From Inquilinus ginsengisoli_B (lineage in GTDB: Bacteria > Pseudomonadota > Alphaproteobacteria > DSM-16000 > Inquilinaceae): a DNA stretch of 64,000 nt. Positions within the stretch are counted from its first letter, which is position 1; the number at the start of each line of letters is the position of its first letter. The stretch lies in contig NZ_JBNDJK010000001.1 of the NCBI RefSeq assembly GCF_050434925.1, forward strand, positions 3,596,001 through 3,660,000, in the 5' to 3' direction. Below the pieces are notes generated by a model. It saw only the letters and a program-made list of their open reading frames with translations, had not been told where the DNA came from and did not search any database. A program made the position numbers and the translations under genes. This document shows positions 46,735 through 52,698 of this stretch, piece after piece.

Positions 46735-46862
46735 TGTAGTGAAGTGGACCCCGCTGGTGAGGCAGTGAAAATAGGGACAGTTCTCTGAGAAGGAGAACCG
46801 ATGTCCAAGCGGGAGAGCCGCAGCTTCAGCCGGCGCTGAATTGCTCCGATGATCTCGACCAG
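46735..46862. mobile_element. Possible remnant of an insertion-sequence end
   Basis: GTGAAAATAGGGACAGTTCT followed by GAGAAGGAGAACCGATGTCC reads like an IS terminus, a ribosome site and a transposase-like start (MSKRESRSFSRR then stop), as in orfA of IS3-type elements. Only 12 codons remain. Recognition is by pattern; a database match is needed to confirm. Confidence 0.35.
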
Positions 46863-46898
46863 TTGGCAGAGATAGAGAGGTTTCGGTATTCTCTGCCG

Positions 46899-47870
46899 AT
46901 GCACCACGTCGCGATTATCGTCTATCCGGGCTTTGAGCTCCTCGATGCGTCGGGTCCGGCATCGGTGTTCAATGTCGCAAATCGCGCGCTAGGCCAGCGC
47001 GGATTGTCGCCGTTCTACAACGTCGGCATGTTTTCGCCTCACCCTGGGCCAGTGCGAAGCAGCAGCGGCGTGTCGATCGAGGCGCAGTCGCTTGCTGGTC
47101 TTCAGCCCGCTGAAGCGCAAACCCTGCTCATTGCCGGAGCGGAAGGCGAACACCTCGAGCCTGCGCTGTCCGATCCAACCTTGATGGACGAGATTCCGAG
47201 GCTGGTCGCCGGTGCCGAAAGGTTTGGCTCCGTTTGCAGCGGCGGATTTTTTCTGGCCGCGCTAGGGCTGATCGACGGCCGCCGCGTCGCCACACACTGG
47301 GATGCGACCGGCCCGCTCGCCAAGCTCTTTCCAAATGTGTCGGTCGATCCCGAGGCGCTCTACGTCGTCGATGGAAGGCTTTGGACATCAGGAGGTGTCA
47401 CATGCGGGATCGATATGGTGCTCGCGATGGTCGCGAACGACCTTAACTCGACGATCGCCGTTGAGATCGCGCAGCGCCTGGTCCTCGATGCAAGACGGCC
47501 CGGATACCAGTCTCAGTTCAGCCCCGTGCTGCAGGCGCAGCTGAGAGCGAACGGCCGCTTCGCCGACCTGATCGATTGGATACGGGCAAACCTTCACGAA
47601 CCGCTGGATGTTCGGTCCCTTGCCGCCCGCGCCAATCTCTCGGATCGCTCCTTCCACCGGAAGTTCGTCGAGGCGACCGGGACGACGCCGGCGAAGTTCG
47701 TGGAGAAGCTGAGGCTCAATGAAGCGCGCCTTTTGCTGTCGCGCAGCGTTCCCCTCAAATCCGTCGCCGCCAAGGTTGGCCTCTCTCCGCCCAGCCGATT
47801 TGCGGATGCCTTCGAGCGGCGCTTCGGTATTGCACCGGGGCTCTTCCGGGATATGCACTCGGATCCATAG
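46899..47870 (+). CDS. GlxA-type transcriptional regulator (DJ-1/PfpI plus AraC), second copy
   Basis: A 323-residue regulator of the same architecture as 43867-44916 but a distant paralogue. N-terminal DJ-1/PfpI domain: HHVAIIVYPGFELLDASGPA, PAEAQTLLIAGAEGEHLEPA, ERFGSVCSGGFFLAALGLID with the elbow cysteine, HWDATGPLAKLFPNV. C-terminal AraC domain: ARANLSDRSFHRKFVEATGT, KLRLNEARLLLSRSVPLKSV, VGLSPPSRFADAFERRFGIA. ATG 46899 (MHHVA) is chosen by homology; the frame opens at TTG 46863. It lies within the segment bracketed by 62-bp inverted repeats, upstream of the DUF899 gene. Confidence 0.9.
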   Translation: MHHVAIIVYPGFELLDASGPASVFNVANRALGQRGLSPFYNVGMFSPHPGPVRSSSGVSIEAQSLAGLQPAEAQTLLIAGAEGEHLEPALSDPTLMDEIPRLVAGAERFGSVCSGGFFLAALGLIDGRRVATHWDATGPLAKLFPNVSVDPEALYVVDGRLWTSGGVTCGIDMVLAMVANDLNSTIAVEIAQRLVLDARRPGYQSQFSPVLQAQLRANGRFADLIDWIRANLHEPLDVRSLAARANLSDRSFHRKFVEATGTTPAKFVEKLRLNEARLLLSRSVPLKSVAAKVGLSPPSRFADAFERRFGIAPGLFRDMHSDP

Positions 47871-48151
47871 TGAATAAGGGCCCGGCAATCGCCGGCTCAG
47901 GCGCCGCCTGGTAATTCAGCGCTGGCCTCAGGGACGCCTCGGGCGCCTTTGGCAGAAAATCGCCCAACATTGGCAGTCACCCTCGACAACAAATACCCTT
48001 TCAGAACGTTCAGGTCTCGACTCCCAAGCTCCGGACTCTTGCGAAGCCGCCGGGTGGAGAAGATTGCCGCCGCAAACATGCCGAATGCAGTCGTCGGCGA
48101 TTACGCCGTGATGACACCCTGTTTTAACCGCACGCGATATGGAGGCATCCA

Positions 48152-48946
48152 ATGAATGATAAATCGGATCAAATCAATGCTCATGGAGTGTTCCCAAAGG
48201 ATCATCCTCCGATCGTGTCGCGAGATGAGTGGGGCAAAGCCCATCGTGCCATGCTGGTAAAGGAAAAGGCGCAGATGAAAGTGCGCGACGCGTTGGTGGC
48301 CGAGCGACGCCGCATGCCGTGGATGGCCGTCGAGAGCAACTACAAATTCGAGGGCCCGAACGGGCCGGCCAGCTTGCTCGACCTTTTTGAAGGCCGCCGG
48401 CAGCTCATCGTCTATCGCGCCTTCTTCGAATCTGAGGTCCACGGCTGGCCTGACCACGCCTGTGTCGGGTGCTCGATGGTTGCCGATCAGGTGTCTCATC
48501 TGGCGCACGTCAACGCCCGCGACGTAACCGTCGCCTATGTGTCACGCGCTCCCCAGGCGGATATCGAGCGGCAAAAGGCGCGCATGGGCTGGGAGCAGAT
48601 TCCCTGGTACACGCTCGCGGACAATTTCGATGCCGATTTCGGTGTCGATCAATGGCACGGCCACAACGCGTTCATCCAGGACGGCGCCAACATCTACCGC
48701 ACCTATTTCATCAACGGTCGCGGCGACGAGGCCATCGGCACGCTCTGGAGCTATCTCGACATGGCGCCGCTCGGTCGCCAGGAAGTGTGGGAAGACTCGC
48801 CGAAGGGATATCCGCAGACGCCTCCTTACAAATGGCAGAACTGGCACGACAGCTACTCACCTGACGGCAAAATCGATCCCGAGTGGGACAAGGTGTCCTC
48901 CGCCGGCGTCGAGGCTTTTAAACGCGGTGAGTACGACCGATCATGA
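48152..48946 (+). CDS. DUF899 thioredoxin-like protein
   Basis: A 264-residue protein of the DUF899 family, a predicted thioredoxin fold. Features are MLVKEKAQMKVRDALVAERR, YKFEGPNGPASLLDLFEGRR, QLIVYRAFFESEVHGW, the cysteine pair in DHACVGCSMVADQVSHL, RDVTVAYVSRAPQADIERQK and GWEQIPWYTLADNF. Members occur with AraC-type regulators and are thought to be redox or detoxifying proteins; none of this is proven. A 281-bp gap separates it from the regulator upstream and should hold its promoter; I see no structure in that gap. Overlaps the next gene in ATGA. Confidence 0.88.
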   Translation: MNDKSDQINAHGVFPKDHPPIVSRDEWGKAHRAMLVKEKAQMKVRDALVAERRRMPWMAVESNYKFEGPNGPASLLDLFEGRRQLIVYRAFFESEVHGWPDHACVGCSMVADQVSHLAHVNARDVTVAYVSRAPQADIERQKARMGWEQIPWYTLADNFDADFGVDQWHGHNAFIQDGANIYRTYFINGRGDEAIGTLWSYLDMAPLGRQEVWEDSPKGYPQTPPYKWQNWHDSYSPDGKIDPEWDKVSSAGVEAFKRGEYDRS

Positions 48947-49263
48947 GGTCGGCACCGACAGAAGAAGCGCGCTCGAACGATCATCGCGGGAGTATGCGGA
49001 CGGCTGACAGCCTCACCTTGGCCGCTACTCCTGTCTTTGCGTTCATGGCGCTGATCGCGGCGCAAAGCAATGACGCCCGCGACGTTCTGTGTGGCGCCGC
49101 CGGCGGCTCGCCATGGAGCGGCATGGTGGCGATGTACGCGCTGATGGCTGTCGCGCATCTCCCGCCGTGGGTGCGTTTACTCGCGCGTCGAAGAATCGCC
49201 AGGGTTCCAGGCGATCCGCCAAGCGAAACTCGGCCTTTGGCGCAAGACGCGCCGACATCCTAG
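48943..49263 (+). CDS. Small membrane protein of unknown function
   Basis: A 106-residue protein with two hydrophobic helices, SLTLAATPVFAFMALIAAQS and PWSGMVAMYALMAVAHLPPW, separated by a short polar loop with one cysteine (DVLCGAAGG), and a basic C-terminal tail. Similar small two-helix proteins are often found beside redox genes. ATG 48943 overlaps the DUF899 stop (ATGA), so the two are coupled; an internal ATG at 48994 (MRTADS) is an alternative start. Confidence 0.65.
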   Translation: MRSAPTEEARSNDHRGSMRTADSLTLAATPVFAFMALIAAQSNDARDVLCGAAGGSPWSGMVAMYALMAVAHLPPWVRLLARRRIARVPGDPPSETRPLAQDAPTS

Positions 49264-49313
49264 CTGGACGAGGTTGGTCGTTTGCAGATCGCTATCCTTC
49301 TCCACCCGGGCTT

Positions 49314-49375
49314 GTCGGGCATTCAGCCTCCGATCGCCCATGTCACCCTAATTCTTCTGTCTCAGTCCTGGGGTG
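49314..49375. repeat. 62-bp inverted repeat, right copy (family E)
   Basis: Inverted partner of 46673-46734. The two copies enclose a GlxA-type regulator, the DUF899 gene and the small membrane protein gene. Confidence 0.88.
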
Positions 49376-49424
49376 CAGTCCAGTCTGGCCGACCTCCACC
49401 TCCGCACCCCTGCAGCACGAAATC

Positions 49425-49531
49425 CGCCGTGGTCATCGCGAGCCCCGAAGGGGCGTAGCCATCCAGGATGGCTGGGCCTGTCCCGGCTTCGGGACTGGAT
49501 GGCCACGCTTCGCTCGCCATGACGGGAAGAT
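49425..49531. repeat. Imperfect palindromic repeat (cell of the GTCATCGCGAGC type)
   Basis: GGTCATCGCGAGCCCCGAAG ... GCTTCGCTCGCCATGACGGG with inner TAGCCATCCAGG and ACTGGATGGCCA, a roughly 105-bp imperfect inverted repeat of a kind seen between genes in many alphaproteobacteria. With the repeat at 49314-49375 it accounts for most of the 372-bp gap 49264-49635. Confidence 0.65.
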
Positions 49532-49635
49532 GTGGGAGAGTCGGCCTCAACGGCGATTTGCAGTTTGCCAAGCCAATAGTTCGGATATCCTGATTTTATC
49601 AGAACAGAATTGCAGTGGTGCAGTATTTATATCGT

Positions 49636-49839
49636 TCAGTCGCTCGTATATGACGTCTTTATTGCAGATAGTAACGAGTCGTAATCCGTTATATTGCTAT
49701 AACCTACGTTATACGCAAGATTCATCAAAACTGTCATGCCCTTTTGCTTGTTCTCCTGACTTTGTCCCCCTTCCAGTCCTGTTGTGACATACATTAGGCT
49801 TTTCTGTAATTCCGCAGCAATCTCAGTAGCTGTAGCCAT
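49636..49839 (-). CDS. AT-rich small ORFan protein
   Basis: A 67-residue protein (MATATEIAAELQKSLMYVTT...) with a helical N-terminus, a central GGQSQENKQKG turn and a Tyr/Asn-rich second half (VLMNLAYNVGYSNITDYDSL). Its codons are far richer in A and T than anything else in the window, the mark of recent foreign DNA. TTGAGG lies 9 nt before ATG 49839. It resembles no family I know. Nearby are repeat family E copies and a phage terminase. Could be phage or plasmid cargo; function unknown. Confidence 0.55.
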   Translation of the reverse strand: MATATEIAAELQKSLMYVTTGLEGGQSQENKQKGMTVLMNLAYNVGYSNITDYDSLLSAIKTSYTSD

Positions 49840-49950
49840 AATGCGGCCTCAAAAGTGGTAAATGATCGGAAAGTGAACCGGCCGGACCCTACGACGCCGG
49901 ATTAGCATGATATTGATAGCGTATGGTTGAAATGCAGGCAAGACAGTCGT

Positions 49951-50017
49951 GGACTGCGCCCTGGACCGAGACAGCAGAATTACGGCGGCATAAGTGATCT
50001 GAGGGTGAATGCCCGAC
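49951..50017. repeat. Family E repeat, decayed third copy
   Basis: GGACCGAGACAGCAGAATTA ... GGGTGAATGCCCGAC is about 70 percent identical by eye to 46673-46734 in the same orientation. Lies between the AT-rich ORFan and the terminase; the 231-bp gap 49840-50070 holds little else. Confidence 0.6.
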
Positions 50018-50070
50018 CAGCCCAGGACTCCAGCAGTTTCTCGCCTTCGCTGAAGCAGGCGGCGCCCCCC

Positions 50071-51615
50071 TCATCGCACCCACTTCATCGAGCTGTCATA
50101 GGTGCTGTGCCGCTGCCCCTCGACGGCATAGCGCAGAGCGTCGACGGCGTGGTTCTCGCGGTCCTCCAGCTCGGACAGGATCTCGCCGGTCTTCGGATGG
50201 GTGCGATAGCTGTACAGCGCCAGCTCGTCGATCAGGTGGCGGCAGCGCGGATGCACCACGATGTCGTGCGCCTTCAGGAACTCGACCCCGTCCTTGACCG
50301 ACCCGGCCCCCTTGGTCGACCCGGCGATGCTGCCGAAGCCGTTGCGCTGCATGTAGCTGATGGTCTCCGGCCGGGAGCTGTCGGCGATGATCGGGCCGCG
50401 CCGCGACCCCGGCACGGTGTCGAACAGCGCCGGCGTCCGGTCGATCTCGCAGCCGACCTGATGGGCCTCGTGGTCGACGAACAGCGTCCGGCCCTGGACG
50501 AAGCAGCGCACCAGCACCGTCGGGTCGCGGGCGAAGCCCCAGTCGGCGCCGAACAGGAAGCGGGCATCGGCCGGCGTGTCGAACGCCTCCACCTTCCAGT
50601 TCCTGAACACCCGGGCCTCGCTGAAGGTCTGGTAGCCGCCGAGCCAGACATGCTGGTGCTTGTCCGGGTCGCGCGCCTGGTCCCACTCCATCTCCACCCG
50701 CAGCACCTCCGGGAAATGCGGGTTGTCGGAATATTTCACCGGCACCAGCAGGGAGCCGGGCGGCGGCGTCCCGGCGCGGAACAGCGCGTCGACCGGGTCG
50801 TCCGCCCGGGTCGGGTTCCACGAGAACCACAGCTCCGACCCCGGCTTGCGGATGGTCGGGCGCAGCAGGTCCAGGCTGCGGATCGACAGCGCCTGCGCCT
50901 CCTCGACCCAGGCGATGTCATAGCCCTCGAGCGATTTGATGCTCTCCGCCGTGTGGTTCTGCATGCCCTGGAAGATGATCCGGCCGCCGCCGGGCGTCAG
51001 GATGCGGTCGGCCTGCACGGTGAAGGCCGACCCCACGCCCAGCGCCTGGATCTTGTCCTCGATCAGCCGCTTGACCGACTGGTCGAGCGAGCGCTGCACC
51101 TCGCGGATGCACACCGCCCGCAGCGGCGCCGCCTCGATGCAGCGCCGCACCAAGAGCTCGGCGAAGGCATGCGACTTGCCCGAGCCGCGGCCGCCGAACG
51201 CGGCCTTGTAGCGCGACGGCTCCAGCAGCGGCTCGAAGGCGGGCGGCAGGTCGGGCGGGGGCAGGGCGGCCGGCGCGTCCTCTCCGTCCGGCCCCTGGCC
51301 GCCGCGGAACTGCCGATACACCCGATCCAGCCGCAACTGGTCGGCCGTGGCGCGGGCGCCGACCGGGCGCAGCCGGGCCTTGGCCGCGTCGGTCAGCCGG
51401 CGCACCGTCCTCGGCCCGGGCTCTCCCCGGCGTTGCCGCCCCGCCGCCGCCGCGAAGCACAGGATCAGAGTGTCGGGCCGCTTCGGCATCGCACGGCCCC
51501 GCCTTCCGGCATTGCCGCGATCGAAGCGGGCGAAGATGACCGCCCCGGCACCGCCGCGCAGCTGCCCGGCGAGGCCGATCCAGCCCCGTTTGCGTCGCCT
51601 CATCGTCTTCCGCAT
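50071..51615 (-). CDS. PBSX-type phage terminase large subunit
   Basis: DNA-packaging motor protein. The 514-residue product has an extended basic N-terminus (about 100 residues), the ATPase with Walker A AAFGGRGSGKSHAFAELLVR and Walker B YDIAWVEEAQAL, the coupling region WFSWNPTRADDPVDALFRAG, and the C-terminal RNase-H-like nuclease with FGADWGFARDPTVLVRCF and GPIIADSSRPETISYMQRNG and ENHAVDALRYAV. It matches the PBSX/TIGR01547 group. No small terminase, portal, head or tail gene is in the window. Start is uncertain: 51615 or ATG 51489 (MPKRPD). Either a prophage remnant or a domesticated packaging gene. Confidence 0.9.
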   Translation of the reverse strand: MRKTMRRRKRGWIGLAGQLRGGAGAVIFARFDRGNAGRRGRAMPKRPDTLILCFAAAAGRQRRGEPGPRTVRRLTDAAKARLRPVGARATADQLRLDRVYRQFRGGQGPDGEDAPAALPPPDLPPAFEPLLEPSRYKAAFGGRGSGKSHAFAELLVRRCIEAAPLRAVCIREVQRSLDQSVKRLIEDKIQALGVGSAFTVQADRILTPGGGRIIFQGMQNHTAESIKSLEGYDIAWVEEAQALSIRSLDLLRPTIRKPGSELWFSWNPTRADDPVDALFRAGTPPPGSLLVPVKYSDNPHFPEVLRVEMEWDQARDPDKHQHVWLGGYQTFSEARVFRNWKVEAFDTPADARFLFGADWGFARDPTVLVRCFVQGRTLFVDHEAHQVGCEIDRTPALFDTVPGSRRGPIIADSSRPETISYMQRNGFGSIAGSTKGAGSVKDGVEFLKAHDIVVHPRCRHLIDELALYSYRTHPKTGEILSELEDRENHAVDALRYAVEGQRHSTYDSSMKWVR

Positions 51616-51629
51616 CTCGACCTCGCATG

Positions 51630-51650
51630 AAAAAGCCCGCCGCGGCGGGG
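51630..51650 (-). terminator. Hairpin with T-run just upstream of the terminase start
   Basis: On the minus strand CCCGCC-GC-GGCGGG is followed by C and five Ts, a textbook intrinsic terminator shape, ending about 15 bp before the terminase frame. No minus-strand gene lies upstream of it, so it may attenuate the terminase transcript. Confidence 0.55.
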
Positions 51651-51741
51651 CCGGGCGGGCGCAACTCTTCGACTCTGCCCGAATGATGCGGTTCGACGCA
51701 GCCTCGCGTCAAGAACAAAGAGCGAACATTGATCGGGCGGA

Positions 51742-51776
51742 GTCAATTAACACATTGTGCAGTTGTATTAACTGAC
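51742..51776. promoter_or_regulatory. AT-rich inverted repeat in the terminase/hypothetical divergent region
   Basis: GTCAATTAA at 51742-51750 and TTAACTGAC at 51768-51776 form 9-bp arms with one mismatch, 17 bp apart. It sits in the divergent promoter region and could bind a dimeric repressor. Inference only. Confidence 0.4.
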
Positions 51777-51798
51777 GCCCTCGTTCATGCTATGTTCC

Positions 51799-52437
51799 AT
51801 GGACAAGGCGCAGACCGATCGGATGTCGGAAGCCCCGGCCACTCCCCAGGAGGAGCGGGCGGCGCGGCATCTGCGCATGCTCGCCCGGGCGGCCGAGATC
51901 CAGATGGAGATCATGGAGGCGACCCGCACCGAGGCGGTGGAGGCGCCGCAGCCCGGCGCCGACTATTGCAAGCGGATCGCCGCGGTCGCCAAGTCGCTGC
52001 GGCTGACCCTGCTGCTGGAGGACAAGTTCGCCAATCATCGCGACGAGCGGCGCAAGGCCGCGGCGAAGCGCGAATCGGCCCAGGAGGACTGGCACGACCT
52101 GCGGGTGAAGCTGGCGATGCTGGCCGCCGCCTATGAGGTGTCCGAGGACGATGAGGAGGTCGACCGCCGCGTCGCCGAAGTCTGCGAGCGGGTCGAGCGG
52201 CCGGAGGTGGCCGAGCTGATCGCAGCCAGCCGGCCGGAGGTCGCGGTGGCCGCCCTGTGCCGGCGCTGGGGCTTCCCGCCGAATGTGGAGCGCTGGCTGG
52301 AGATGGCCGACGAGGCGATGGAGCATTACGGCTTCATCCCGCCGGAGGATGGCGATGAGGCTGATCCGGAGGATCCGCCTGAGCCTCGCTCGGCCGGCGC
52401 CGGCCGCCGCAAGCCGAAGCCGCCGGATACGGGGTAA
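51799..52437 (+). CDS. Charged helical protein divergent from the terminase
   Basis: A 212-residue hydrophilic, mostly helical protein of unknown function. Segments are AARHLRMLARAAEIQMEIME, ADYCKRIAAVAKSLRLTLLL, a strongly charged helix (HRDERRKAAAKRESAQEDWH) and an acidic, proline-rich C-terminus. VAALCRRWGFPPNVERWLEM could be a helix-turn-helix, which would fit a terminase small subunit or a regulator. ATG 51799 is used; the frame opens at 51787, and ATG 51823 is another option. No clear ribosome site. Divergent from the terminase with a shared control region. Confidence 0.6.
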   Translation: MDKAQTDRMSEAPATPQEERAARHLRMLARAAEIQMEIMEATRTEAVEAPQPGADYCKRIAAVAKSLRLTLLLEDKFANHRDERRKAAAKRESAQEDWHDLRVKLAMLAAAYEVSEDDEEVDRRVAEVCERVERPEVAELIAASRPEVAVAALCRRWGFPPNVERWLEMADEAMEHYGFIPPEDGDEADPEDPPEPRSAGAGRRKPKPPDTG

Positions 52438-52488
52438 GGGCGCAGTTCGTCGTGCGAAACGCCAATTATTCCAAAGAGAACCGAGTGT

Positions 52489-52619
52489 TTTGCCTCTCCC
52501 GCTTGCGGGAGAGGTCGGAGGCGCTTGCGCCTCCGGGTGAGGGGAGGGCGTCGAGGCCGGGACCCACCCTCACCCGGTCTCGCTGCGCCAGCCCGACCTC
52601 TCCCGCCAGGCGGGAGAGG
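52489..52619. repeat. Palindromic element of the CTCTCCCGC type
   Basis: CCTCTCCCGCTTGCGGGAGA at one end and GACCTCTCCCGCCAGGCGGG at the other, with an inner GGAGGCGCTTGCGCCTCC hairpin and a CACCCTCACCC spacer. Fills most of the 261-bp gap between the helical protein gene and gyrB; probably also terminates transcripts. Confidence 0.75.
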
Positions 52620-52628
52620 AATGGTCTC

Positions 52629-52697
52629 TCAGGCCGGCTTGCGCTCCTTCAGGAACCGGAAGAATTCCGCGCCCTCGCGCAGGCCGGGCCTCATCAT
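52629..52697 (-). CDS. Possible 22-residue ORF after gyrB
   Basis: One base after the gyrB stop two ATGs open a short frame whose product contains GAEFFRFLKERKPA. The FFRFLKERK stretch recalls the amino-terminal part of small membrane proteins such as DUF5989, but no membrane helix follows, so it may be a truncated relic. Reported for completeness. Confidence 0.25.
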   Translation of the reverse strand: MMRPGLREGAEFFRFLKERKPA

Positions 52698-52698
52698 C

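Noticed and set aside
46587..46907. Minus-strand frame of 106 codons near the left family E repeat
   Set aside because: It crosses the repeat and an apparent IS remnant, has no ribosome site and no conserved feature.
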